DNA of 64,000 nt from Pirellula sp. (GCA_021299695.1 JAJTEK010000027.1:1-64000), one strand, 5' to 3'. Positions 1-8,186 are shown, numbered from the stretch's first letter. The notes: a model not told the origin generated them from the sequence alone. Numbers and translations: made by a program.

Positions 1-81
1 CTTCGAGGCAAGTCACTTGAGGAACTCCAGCAGCGTGCCCAATTCCTCCAGGAAATGATTCGCAACCGCCCCTCGTCATAG
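1..81 (+). CDS. C-terminal end of a probable Rpn/PD-(D/E)XK nuclease-family gene (partial)
   Basis: The reading frame is open from the first base to a TAG at 79-81 and gives 26 residues, rich in Leu, Glu and Gln, that read as a helical tail. The tail of the complete Rpn-family gene at 2812-3717 has the same character (a Leu-rich segment followed by a short Glu/Gln/Arg helix). Both are followed within about 20 bp by an RHS fragment that starts at the same point of the RHS core. I therefore infer that this is the end of a second Rpn-type gene whose body lies outside the window. The tail alone would not be diagnostic. Confidence 0.5.
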   Translation, partial: LRGKSLEELQQRAQFLQEMIRNRPSS

Positions 82-96
82 CCCGACGGTTCAATC

Positions 97-1561
97 ATGA
101 ATAGTCGTACCCACCTCGTCGACTTGAGTTACACCTGGGATGCCAACAAGAACAAGACCTCCGAGTCGATCACCGGCGTGATGAGCGGCTATGGATTTAC
201 TTCCCGGGGAACCACCTACGACTTTGAGGATCGTCTGACGGGCTATGCCCGCGCCAGCGGAACGTTCAACCAGTCCTGGAATCTGACCAGTGTTGGAGAC
301 TGGACAAGCGTGACGACCAACGGCATCGCACAGAACCGAACCCATGGTCCAACGCACGAGCTGCTCACGGCCGGTGGATCGAGCGTCGTGACGGATGTCA
401 GAGGAAACATGACATCGATTCCAGCCACGCTACGTCCTGCTGGAGCCACGACAGCTCTGCTCATGAGCTGGGATTTCGATAACAAGCTTGCATCGGCAGA
501 CATCGACGCCAACGGGACGGCGGACGTGAGTTTCCAATACGATGCCCTAGGACGTCGCGTCGCTAGAACAGGCACTGGTGGATCTTTTGTGTTTGTGCAG
601 ATGGACCAGCAGACAATCGCAGACTACCCAGTCGGCGGTGCTGCGAGTACTCCAACGTATCGCTATGTCTATGCGAGCTACATCGAGGAACCGGTCGTCC
701 GCAAAACCGACGGTACCGGCGGAACGTTGGTGTACTTCCATCGCAACCATCAATACTCCGTCACCGCTGTAACGACATCGGGATGCGACGCTGGGACTGC
801 ATCACTTTAGGGCGCGATGGATGAGCCCGAATGCGGGGAGATTCTTGGGGAGGGATCCGACTGGGTATGAAGGAAGTCCAAATTCTCTGTATGAATACGT
901 GCGAGCTCGTGCTCTTATATCCATGGATCCGAAGGGTTTATATCAGATAGCAGATTGCGTTCCTGATGATTACGATGAGCCTCCCGATCAGCCATGGCAG
1001 GGTTCTTGCAATATCAAGGTAAGATGTTTCGGTTTTCCAATCAATTCTCCCTTTTCGGCATTTTGCGGTAATAAAGGGATGCATTGTGGGCTGATCCTGG
1101 ATGATGGTGCAGGCCGCGTTGTAAGCCTCGATGGATCAGGAGGTTGCGAGAACAACTTTGATTGGCAGGAACCTGCTTATCAACCCCCCGGACAATTTAC
1201 TGGCCCTGTTGGGCAATACCCGACCACTGTTTGTGAATGCTTGCGGCAAAAAACCAAGACATGGAACAGCATAAAAATCCCAAGAAGTACGACTGGTTGC
1301 AATAGCAACACGTCACTGCGATGTCTCGCTGGGGCGTGTGGGCTCTCCGGCTCCATCAGCAATGGAATGCCTGGTAATGGCTGTACGCCATTTCGTTATG
1401 ATTCCTGTAAGGAATATAATTGCACTCTGTGGTCAGATCCGGTGGTATGTTTTGGTAAGTCAAAGCGGGTATGCTTTGAGCACGAAGACTTCTGTACATT
1501 TTATTGGCGACATGCTAACAATGGTACTGTTCCTACTGAACCGAAGGCGAACGAGTTTTGA
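97..1561 (+). pseudogene. RHS-repeat tip gene with variable C-terminal domain, broken by a ~125-bp deletion
   Basis: Bases 97-780 encode RHS-core sequence nearly collinear with the intact gene at 3740-5176 (shared TWDANKNKTSE start, YDALGRRVAR motif). The frame then runs out at 810. The core resumes in another frame from 782 (WDATLGLHHFRARW, then GRFLGRDPTGY). Aligning the two copies shows that about 125 bp are missing here, equal to 4427-4552 of the intact copy, so the gene is frameshifted. The downstream frame from 821 is intact for 246 codons and carries the variable tip. That tip is Cys-rich, with a His in MHCGLILDDG (residue 88 from 821) and a Cys in TTGCNSNT (residue 160). A His-then-Cys order is what permuted papain-like (NlpC/P60, LRAT-type) domains show, so this is probably a polymorphic-toxin-like enzyme tip. 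The tip is visibly more AT-rich than the core. Confidence 0.75.
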
Positions 1562-1598
1562 TTCAGTGCTGTGAGGCGAACCCTAAGAATCCGAAATA

Positions 1599-2093
1599 TT
1601 GCTTGAAATTCAGATTGTAAAGAGCGGCCCATTGAAACTTCCTCGCTTTTCAGTGCGAACGTTATTGATTTTCACCATAATATGTGCAGTAGCTTCGCTG
1701 GCAATTGTGCGAGGCCGGTACATGGTTGGTTTAAAGGAACGCTGGAGAGCTATTGGGGGTTGGCTTCCCAAGGACGTTTTTGAGGAATTTCTGCCACCCC
1801 TTGGTTGGCCAGAGGTGCGTCTCAGTAATCCGCACGGTAACTATACGACCAGTCATATTCGAGATTTATTGGAAGAGATGACAACCTATGGTGGAGCAAC
1901 GCGCGTAGTGATTCGACGACGATATGTCGAGAAAATAGATGGTCCCGAAACGAGTACCGACGACAAATTGATCGAGATACTCTCGAGGGTGCAAGCACGG
2001 GAGGTCGCCTTAGTTGGGTGGAACGAAAAAGATGAAGTTGTCGGTCGTCTACCAACTCAAATAAAAAAATATTCGTTCTATATTAAGGAATAG
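1599..2093 (+). CDS. Small membrane-anchored protein next to the RHS tip; candidate immunity protein
   Basis: 164 residues from a TTG codon at 1599; the start is uncertain because no good ribosome site is visible. One hydrophobic segment lies at about residues 17-38, preceded by a basic RFSVRT stretch of a kind often seen in planctomycete single-pass membrane proteins. The rest is soluble and charged. The gene lies 37 bp after the RHS tip, is similarly AT-rich, and is followed by the 150-bp repeat. A second small membrane protein holds the same position after the second RHS gene. Position and composition suggest an immunity or accessory protein for the tip; no family was recognised. Confidence 0.5.
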   Translation: MLEIQIVKSGPLKLPRFSVRTLLIFTIICAVASLAIVRGRYMVGLKERWRAIGGWLPKDVFEEFLPPLGWPEVRLSNPHGNYTTSHIRDLLEEMTTYGGATRVVIRRRYVEKIDGPETSTDDKLIEILSRVQAREVALVGWNEKDEVVGRLPTQIKKYSFYIKE

Positions 2094-2101
2094 CATTGTA
2101 A

Positions 2102-2251
2102 CCGTTCACCTAAAGACTAACGCTCCATGAGTCAACGACAGTCCGCCAGAGCGGTGAGGGACCATGGGCCTGGCCGGAGGAGGGTCGGTTGACAGCGAGT
2201 AGCAATGGAGTGCATCAAGCGTCAGAGGGACGCGATGTGGTGGGCGTCAGA
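2102..2251 (+). repeat. Dispersed ~150-bp palindromic repeat, copy 1
   Basis: Starts CCGTTCACCTAAAGACTAAC and ends near GTCAGA. It is nearly identical over its whole length to 5519-5668 and diverged but recognisable at 7725-7875. Internal inverted arms are visible: GCTCCAT and GTCAACGAC on the left against GTCGGTTGAC and ATGGAGT on the right, so a long imperfect hairpin can form. It follows the first RHS/membrane-protein module directly. Confidence 0.85.
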
Positions 2252-2602
2252 ATCGAAGTGCTCGCGATTTTGCAGTTTCGCAACTTTCCCCAATGTTTTC
2301 CCTTAGATGATTTTGCTCTGCGCACGATTCTAAAGACCGCTTTGAACATCGCGATGCACCGAAGTTGTGACGTTTTTGAGTGATCGAAGCGAGCGTTTTT
2401 CTGCTTCGCAAGCGATTTTTTCGCACTGGGCGCGGAGCTTCTCCTATCGCGATTTATCCTAAAACCGCCAATGCACACGCTCAGATTCGAAGAGAAAAGA
2501 CCAAGCCGTAAAAAGCTCACCAATAGCTTTCCGTTTGGAAGAAAGCTTGATTCTCTATACCTGGTATCAATCACTAGCCTCCATTTTCCACCCTGGCTGT
2601 TT
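2252..2602. other. Intergenic stretch without a recognisable gene
   Basis: I see no supported coding sequence. An opposite-strand open frame spans 2215-2655, but it merely translates the repeat and hairpin DNA and has no family signature or start context. The DNA is of mixed composition and may be decayed cassette material. Confidence 0.5.
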
Positions 2603-2706
2603 CCCTTTGCGTCCTTTGCGCCTTTGCGGTGAGATCCAAGATACCCGGGCAGCAACGAGGGAACGCCAAAAGAGGGGCTCGCGCCAAGGCACCAAGCTCA
2701 CAAAGG
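2603..2706. repeat. Hairpin element with CTTTGCG-type arms, copy A
   Basis: The left arm (2603-2633) is a run of CCTTTGCG-like units ending GGTGAG. The right arm (2678-2706) is its imperfect reverse complement, beginning CTCGCGCCAAGG and ending CACAAAGG. The loop contains ACCCGGGCAGC and GCCAAAAGAGG. The same arms and loop words recur at 7909-8028, so this is a dispersed structured element, not a chance hairpin. Confidence 0.75.
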
Positions 2707-2811
2707 ATCGTACCAAACGAGGAAAGGTTTGTGGTATTATTGGTCTTGCTCCGAAGATCGGAGCGATGTGTTCGCGGAAAACATCTCTTGGCTAAGAAGG
2801 GAGATTGCCAG

Positions 2812-3717
2812 ATGCAGCCGATTGGTATCCGTCCTACCAACGATTTCGCATTCAAAAAAACGTTTGGGTCTCCCGAGAACAAGGTGGCTTTGATCAGCTT
2901 GCTCAACGCGATCCTCACGCTACCGGTTCCAATCGTCGATGTGACGATCGAGAACCCGTACAACTTGCAGGATTTCCAAAACGACAAACTGTCGATCCTG
3001 GACATTCGTGCCGTCGACCAGCGGGGTGCGATCTACGATGTCGAGATGCAGTTGTCGACGCATTCAGGGCTTGTCAAGCGGATCGTTTTCTACGGGTGTG
3101 AAGTCTATGCAGGTCAACTCAAAGCCGGGGACGATTATTCCAAACTTAAGCCGGTCTATTCGATCTGCCTGCTGGAGGGTCAACTTTGGGACGATTCTCC
3201 TAAGGTGCATCATGCGTTTCGGCTGGTGGATCAGGATTCGGGGCGTTTGCTCGGGGAAACTTTAGAAATTCACACGCTCGAGCTTGGGTGGTATAATCTC
3301 CAGGAGAGCGAGCTTGAGACCGCTAGCCTGCTGGACCGTTGGCTGTATTGGTTGTTGCACGCCCACCAGTACGATGCACAGACGCTTGGGAGTTTGTTCT
3401 CCCAGCCAGAGTTCCAGAAGGCGACCGACTCGATTGACCGGATTGCCAAGAAGACCGAGGACAAAGCCATGTACGATACACGTGAAAAAGCCATCCGCGA
3501 CCAGCAATGGATCCTGAACGCCGCTCGCCGCGAAGGCCGCGAGGAAGGCGAGATCAAAGGCCGTGAGGAAGGCGAACTTTTCGGCAAGATACGCATGTTG
3601 CAAAATTTACTGAGTCTACCTCAGTCGACCGACCAGGAGCTGCACCCCAGATCGAGGACCGAACTTGAGACGTTAGCAACTGAACTACAGGCTCAGCTGC
3701 GGAAGCGGATGACGTAG
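2812..3717 (+). CDS. Rpn family recombination-promoting nuclease / PD-(D/E)XK nuclease-family putative transposase
   Basis: 301 residues from the ATG at 2812, chosen because AAGGGAG lies just upstream and the family-typical start (PTNDFAFKKTFG) follows within 10 residues. The open frame reaches back to 2629, but that part is hairpin DNA. The nuclease core shows LDIRAVDQRGAIYDVEMQL, matching the D-x(n)-E-x-Q pattern of the PDDEXK_2 family, followed by the conserved YSICLL strand. Residues after about 230 form a basic/acidic helix with a repeated GREEGE pattern, also usual here. Rpn proteins are DNA endonucleases known to stimulate recA-independent recombination. It ends 22 bp before an RHS tip gene, an arrangement repeated at the window start. 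Confidence 0.88.
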   Translation: MQPIGIRPTNDFAFKKTFGSPENKVALISLLNAILTLPVPIVDVTIENPYNLQDFQNDKLSILDIRAVDQRGAIYDVEMQLSTHSGLVKRIVFYGCEVYAGQLKAGDDYSKLKPVYSICLLEGQLWDDSPKVHHAFRLVDQDSGRLLGETLEIHTLELGWYNLQESELETASLLDRWLYWLLHAHQYDAQTLGSLFSQPEFQKATDSIDRIAKKTEDKAMYDTREKAIRDQQWILNAARREGREEGEIKGREEGELFGKIRMLQNLLSLPQSTDQELHPRSRTELETLATELQAQLRKRMT

Positions 3718-3739
3718 TTTCTATAGGAATCCGGTCCAC

Positions 3740-5176
3740 ATGGCGACCTTCTGCGACATGACCTACACCTGGGACGCGAACAAGAACAAGACTTCCGAGT
3801 CGATCACGGGAGTCATGAGCGGCTACGGGTTCACATCCGCCGGGACAACCTACGACAACGAAGATCGCCTTACGGGTTTCTCGCGCGCTGCGACCAGCGG
3901 CCCTGCGTTACTCTCTCAGTCCTGGAGCTTGACCGCCGTCGGGGACTGGACCAGTGTCACGACGAACGGCACCGCACAAAGCCGCGCGCACGGCCCAACG
4001 CACGAACTCCTGACCGCCGGTGGCCAAAACGTGGCGACCGACGTCAAAGGAAACATCACCACCCTCCCGGTCAACCTCCGTCCCGCCGGTGCCACCACCG
4101 CGATGAATCTCACCTGGGATTCGGACAACAAGCTTCGGTCAGCGGACATCGATGCCAACGGGACGGCGGACGTGACTTTCCAATACGATGCGCTCGGACG
4201 CCGAGTCGCGCGATCCGGGACGGGTGGCTCGGTGGTCTATGTGCAGATGGAACAGCAAACGATCGCGGACTATCCAGTCGGCGGCGCAGCAACGACTCCA
4301 ACCTTCCGATACGTCTACGCAAGCTACATCGACGAACCGGTCGTCCGCAAAGGCGCAACCAGCACCAGCACCGCACATTTCTATCACCGCAACCATCAAT
4401 ACTCCGTCACCGCGATCACCACCTCCACAGGCACCATTGCCGAGCGTTACGCCTACTCGGCCTATGGTCAACCGACGATCCTCGATGCTTCGGCTTCGGT
4501 GCTCAGCTCCTCGGCGATCAACAATCGCTACACGTATACTGGCCGTGAGTGGGACGCAACGCTGGGTTTGCATCACTTCAGGGCGAGGTGGATGAGCGGG
4601 TTAACGGGAAGGTTCCTTTCAACAGATCCTGTAAAGTACCTGGGTAGTGAATGGAATCTTTTTGCATATTGTGAGAACAAAAGTCTTAATCGAAGCGACC
4701 CGTATGGTTTGTGCTCTCGTTGGCCCCTATGCGGTGGAAAGCCCCTTGATAGACGCTTTAACTGTTGTGAAAATGATCAACTCGTGCCTCTAGTCTCGTT
4801 GTGGCGATGTGTACAAAACAAGTACCTTGGCCTCGGAAGGTGTTGGGACTATACAGTTGGATGGGTTGCATGTCCATTCGGTCTCAGGGCTCGACACTCC
4901 TATGTCTGCTGTGATGGCTCTAACAAGAACTGTTTTGATGCAGACAACATGCGCCCCCGGGCAATGTGGCCAAGCTGCCGTGGCCCCTATTGGCAGCCCT
5001 ATGATCCAGCCAAAATCGACACAGCATGGATACACTTTGACGGCACATGCACGGAATGGAAAGTGTGTCCTGCTGAAAAAGAAAGCTATTGCAAACCAGC
5101 AGTCATTCAGTTTTCGTTGTTTGGCCCGAATTGTCACCATAATGCAGGCAATTGGGGAGGAACTTGGAATTGGTAG
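3740..5176 (+). CDS. RHS-repeat tip protein with Cys-rich variable C-terminal domain
   Basis: 478 residues. Residues 1 to about 324 are RHS/YD-repeat core ending in the diagnostic hyperconserved block (GREWDATLGLHHFRARW, GRFLSTDP, then NRSDPYGL), after which the variable tip starts. The protein lacks signal peptide and N-terminal RHS shell and starts in the middle of the core. It is therefore either an orphan tip cassette or the displaced end of a longer RHS gene. The tip (about 325-478) is rich in Cys and Trp and AT-rich in DNA. It has His386 in RHSYVCCDG and Cys465 in GPNCHHN, again the His-then-Cys order of permuted papain-like folds. RHS tips are typically released toxins, so an enzymatic toxin is inferred. 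The small membrane gene at 5152 overlaps its end. Confidence 0.8.
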   Translation: MATFCDMTYTWDANKNKTSESITGVMSGYGFTSAGTTYDNEDRLTGFSRAATSGPALLSQSWSLTAVGDWTSVTTNGTAQSRAHGPTHELLTAGGQNVATDVKGNITTLPVNLRPAGATTAMNLTWDSDNKLRSADIDANGTADVTFQYDALGRRVARSGTGGSVVYVQMEQQTIADYPVGGAATTPTFRYVYASYIDEPVVRKGATSTSTAHFYHRNHQYSVTAITTSTGTIAERYAYSAYGQPTILDASASVLSSSAINNRYTYTGREWDATLGLHHFRARWMSGLTGRFLSTDPVKYLGSEWNLFAYCENKSLNRSDPYGLCSRWPLCGGKPLDRRFNCCENDQLVPLVSLWRCVQNKYLGLGRCWDYTVGWVACPFGLRARHSYVCCDGSNKNCFDADNMRPRAMWPSCRGPYWQPYDPAKIDTAWIHFDGTCTEWKVCPAEKESYCKPAVIQFSLFGPNCHHNAGNWGGTWNW

Positions 5177-5505
5177 ATGACGAGCGATTCGCCATATTAT
5201 CAAAGTCAGGCTTTATTCAGCTTCTTGATAAACTCAGTACAACAGCACGTATGTTCGTACTCATGACGGCGCTTGCAATTAGTGGGATTTCCTTGGAACG
5301 GTTGCTGTCAAGCGAGACAAACGTCGAGAAGTTTATCTGGCTTATAGGCTCACTTGTTTGTTGGATGACTGTTCTCGCACTTCTATTACATGGGTGGAAC
5401 AGAGCAGGGGTGGTGGAGCGGAAGATCCTTGCTGTATTAACCATTATTGTGATTGCTCCAAATCTTCTAACTCTCTTCGTTATTTGCGTCTTATGCTTCT
5501 TGTAA
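5152..5505 (+). CDS. Small three-helix membrane protein; candidate immunity protein of the second RHS tip
   Basis: 117 residues with hydrophobic segments at about 34-52, 62-80 and 92-115. It probably starts at TTG 5152 (overlapping the RHS stop by 25 bp) or at a TTG a few codons later; no ATG near the beginning gives a full-length product. The overlap suggests translational coupling to the RHS tip gene. It is AT-rich like the tip and followed directly by copy 2 of the 150-bp repeat. No family was recognised; an immunity role is inferred from position only. Confidence 0.5.
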   Translation: MGRNLELVDDERFAILSKSGFIQLLDKLSTTARMFVLMTALAISGISLERLLSSETNVEKFIWLIGSLVCWMTVLALLLHGWNRAGVVERKILAVLTIIVIAPNLLTLFVICVLCFL

Positions 5506-5518
5506 TTGCAAACGTTTT

Positions 5519-5668
5519 CCGTTCACCTAAAGACTAACGCTCCATCAGTCAACGACAGTCCGCCAGAGCGGTGAGGGACCATGGTCCTGGCCCAAGGCGT
5601 GTCGGTTGACAGCGAGTAGCAATGGAGTGCATCAGGCGTCAGAGGGACGCGATGCGTTGAGTGTCAGA
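5519..5668 (+). repeat. Dispersed ~150-bp palindromic repeat, copy 2
   Basis: Nearly identical to 2102-2251, with the same inverted arms. This copy additionally has a perfect GGACCATGGTCC palindrome in its middle, which is imperfect in copy 1. It closes the second RHS module exactly as copy 1 closes the first. Confidence 0.85.
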
Positions 5669-6125
5669 CCCGAGAAAAACTCGGGTCTCCCGGTGAAAGA
5701 GTTTGCACCGTGCACTGCGGATCCTTTACAATGCAATGCATGGTAGCCTCATCGGTTCCGAGCAAATTATCGCTCTGTGCAGATCGCGCGCATGCTCGCG
5801 CGGGAGATTCGCACGCATCGAGTGGCATCGATGTTGCGTGCCCCACGACTCAAAACGTCCTTGCCATCGCTTCGCCCCACGAATTGCAAGGGGATTCTTG
5901 GCCGTCATCTTCGACTGGCACTAGTTCCTCCTGTTGCATCCAGAAATTGGGAGATCGATTTCGATCGATGCCCCGCTTCCAGAATGCTTGCGAGTGGATC
6001 TGGAGACGGCCTGAGAGAGCGGCGACTTAAATTATCGGTTCTTCCGTAGCCGTACAGGACGTTAAAGAGGCAATGTACCCAGTACGCCTTCGGCTGACTG
6101 CTAAACGATATAGGCTTGGCAGCCT
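5669..6125. other. Intergenic stretch without a recognisable gene
   Basis: Several short open frames occur on both strands (for example 5777-6049), but none has a family signature, a convincing start or codon bias. I see no element beyond the repeat at its left edge. Confidence 0.5.
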
Positions 6126-6827
6126 CTATGCCTTGCTGTTGCGCCGTGCGCGGTAAGCCATACCTGAAGCACCGAGTCCAAAGATCAACACTGAGCTCGG
6201 CTCGGGTACACCTGATTGCCAGACTCCCCCTGAGCCGTTTCCGAAACGCCCGGTCAAAACAAGATTGCCGGCGCTGGTGGTAAAAGAAGATGTAGTCGGT
6301 TCGTCGAAGAAGAAAGAATCACCACCGACATAAGATCCGAGATTGGTCAGGCTGTCATAAAGCCCGTCTGTCCCACCGCGACTTCCTCCCGCAAGAAGCC
6401 CTGCACCGTAATTCAAATTGGTTCCCAAATCCCAATGGAGAATACCTGCACCTTGGAACGGACCACTTGGTTCATTCACGAAATCCGCCGACACAACAAC
6501 GTATTTAAATCCTAAGTTGGTGGTCAAGGTTGCCGAGTAAACCGATGAGTTATCGAAAATCTCAAGGGTCACCGGATCTGTGTTGGGAAGAACTCGGGTG
6601 GGTAAGGCAAACGAACTGTTGCTAGTAAACGATTGAATGACGCTGTTATCTGCTGTGGTGCTGACCCTCCAAGTCGCATTCGTGAAGCTGTTTGAACCCA
6701 AGGTACCAGAGATCAATGAGTTCGGTCCTCCGGTGATCGAGAAGCTGATAACACTCGCCATGGCATGGCCCGAAACAAAAAGCACGAGCACCAGAACCAG
6801 GAACGTTTTCAAGTACGAAGATCGCAT
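6126..6827 (-). CDS. PEP-CTERM sorted secreted protein
   Basis: 233 residues from the ATG at 6827, preceded by GAGAG, which places a signal peptide at residues 1-23 (MRSSYLKTF followed by a Leu/Val-rich core and AMA). The open frame extends upstream to 7016, but that part would put the signal internally. The mature part is Ser/Thr/Gly/Asn-rich and predicted beta-rich, without a recognised enzyme domain. The C-terminus is a classical PEP-CTERM signal: VPEP, a short hydrophobic helix, then RARR. Such proteins are exported and processed by an exosortase, probably towards the cell envelope. No exosortase gene is in the window. Confidence 0.85.
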   Translation of the reverse strand: MRSSYLKTFLVLVLVLFVSGHAMASVISFSITGGPNSLISGTLGSNSFTNATWRVSTTADNSVIQSFTSNSSFALPTRVLPNTDPVTLEIFDNSSVYSATLTTNLGFKYVVVSADFVNEPSGPFQGAGILHWDLGTNLNYGAGLLAGGSRGGTDGLYDSLTNLGSYVGGDSFFFDEPTTSSFTTSAGNLVLTGRFGNGSGGVWQSGVPEPSSVLIFGLGASGMAYRARRNSKA

Positions 6828-7193
6828 GATATCTCTCAGACTGTTAGGACAACGGTATTCAATCAAGCCTTTAAAATACCAAATTTTGATCTCGGTGCAA
6901 CTAGATAGCTCCTCATCATCACAGGTGCCCGTGGAGCCGACCACCGGACTCGTCCGGTGGAGGCGTAACTTCCAGCTACTTTCGTGACACGGGTGCAAAG
7001 AACGATAGAATGGCAAAACAAGTTTCTGAAATCGAAAATCCTATGGCCCAAGTGGAATCGCAGTCGGAGTCGCTCGAAACCACTTGGATTGATCAGCGGG
7101 GTATCATTCGAACCGATGCGGGCGTGCCCGCAGGATGGTGGGGTCTGGATGCCCCCGTCTGAGCACAGATCAAAAAGTAACTCGGACCAAACA
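6828..7193. other. Divergent intergenic region with two GC-rich hairpins
   Basis: Lies between the PEP-CTERM gene (minus) and the broken DUF4832-like gene (plus). It contains a strong hairpin at 6941-6960 (arms CCACCGGAC and GTCCGGTGG, 2-bp centre) and a smaller one at 7118-7131 (GCGGGC/GCCCGC). Neither is followed by a T tract, so they are not obvious terminators. No gene was seen. Confidence 0.5.
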
Positions 7194-7742
7194 ATGCGAT
7201 CAATCCCATTATTTCACGTTGCTTTGCTATTGGTTGTTTCTTGGTTCGCGGCGGACTTGGCCGATGACTTGCGACCTCAGCGACTGCAATCGACTCTATC
7301 AAATGTTCAGCCGATGACGGGAATCGTTTTGTGGACAACCAACGAGGCTGCTGCAACCGCGCCGATCCAATTGGAGTATGCGTACCTGAAATATAGTCAG
7401 ATCGTACAGGAGAGCGGTGAGTACGACTGGGAGCCCGTTGAGCGTCTTCTCGATGAGGTTGCAAGTCGAAAACACCAAGCGATCCTCGATTGGCGTTTGT
7501 GCAAGCCGGATTTGGGCTGTGGGCCGAATATCATATCTACGATGGCCCAATGAAACTTGGTCTGACTTTTCCAGACAAAGACTTCCAACTTGTATCTATA
7601 AAGCAACTGGCTTCCAATTTTCGGGAAACGCCCTGGATGATTTCAATTGACGCCGCAGGAGAGCATACCCCCTTTGCAAAAGACACCATGCTTTCAGAGG
7701 TGCAGTTCGGACTCTTCGACAACTCGTTCACCGAAAGACTAA
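7194..7742 (+). pseudogene. Broken DUF4832-like secreted protein gene
   Basis: ATG 7194 begins a signal peptide (MRSIPLFHV plus a hydrophobic core), then GIVLWTTNE, LEYAYLKYSQI and YDWEPVERLLDEV. This order resembles the N-terminal barrel of DUF4832-type proteins. At about 7490 the homologous frame shifts. The second frame gives FVQAGFGLWAEYH, then FRETPWMISIDA and FGLFDNSF, which resemble later motifs of the same family. The middle of the domain and the reading frame were thus lost in an internal deletion. The coding similarity ends at about 7724-7742, where copy 3 of the 150-bp repeat begins. It cannot encode a complete enzyme. Confidence 0.65.
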
Positions 7743-7875
7743 CGCTCCATCAGTCAACGACAGTTCGCCAGAGCGGTGAAGTCAGGCGGGAGGCTTGATG
7801 CGTGAGGCTGGAGGAAGAAGAACCCAGCGACAAGAATTGAGTGCGTCAGGCGTCCTAGGAACGCTCTTGGAGTCA
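7725..7875 (+). repeat. Dispersed ~150-bp palindromic repeat, copy 3 (diverged)
   Basis: The first 50 bases match copies 1 and 2 closely (CGTTCACC, AAAGACTAACGCTCCATCAG, CGCCAGAGCGGTGA). The middle is replaced by unrelated sequence and the end (GAGTGCGTCAGGCGTC) matches again. It sits exactly where the DUF4832-like gene is truncated. Confidence 0.7.
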
Positions 7876-7908
7876 ATCACGCGTTTCGAGTTGCTCGCAT
7901 GGCTATCT

Positions 7909-8028
7909 CCCTTTGCGTCCTTGGCGCCTTTGCGGTGAGACTCAGGTTTTCGGTGAGCCTCAGCAACCCGGGCAGCTACCAGGTCCGCCAAAAGAGGGTT
8001 TCTCGCCAAGCCGCCAAGCCCGCAAAGG
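7909..8028. repeat. Hairpin element with CTTTGCG-type arms, copy B
   Basis: The left arm runs 7909-7938 (CCCTTTGCG units, GGTGAG) and the right arm 8002-8028 (CTCGCCAAGCCGCCAAG, CGCAAAGG). The loop shares ACCCGGGCAGC and GCCAAAAGAGGG with copy A at 2603-2706. The left arm is partly duplicated (a second CGGTGAGCCTCAG). As at 2.6 kb, it follows a copy of the 150-bp repeat and precedes a plus-strand gene. Confidence 0.75.
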
Positions 8029-8186
8029 CCAAGCTCACAGTGGATCGGGAATAACAAATCGCCTGGAAATACACTTGCTGGAGTTGCCCAAGTACGCTCC
8101 TTTGGACGATAATCCACCGATTGCAGATCCGCGCGATCCGTCATCGGAAAGAAAAACAGTAGTCCCCCTTGGAAAAAGTTTGCAAC

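Noticed and set aside
2215-2655. Minus-strand frame of 146 codons
   Set aside because: Translates the 150-bp repeat and the hairpin element; no homology features.
2102-5668. 150-bp repeats as integron attC sites
   Set aside because: The palindromic layout after each cassette suggested it, but the R-box consensus (RYYYAAC/GTTRRRY) is not met and no integrase is present.
5777-6049. Possible 90-residue gene after repeat copy 2
   Set aside because: No start context, no signature and overlapping competing frames; left as intergenic.
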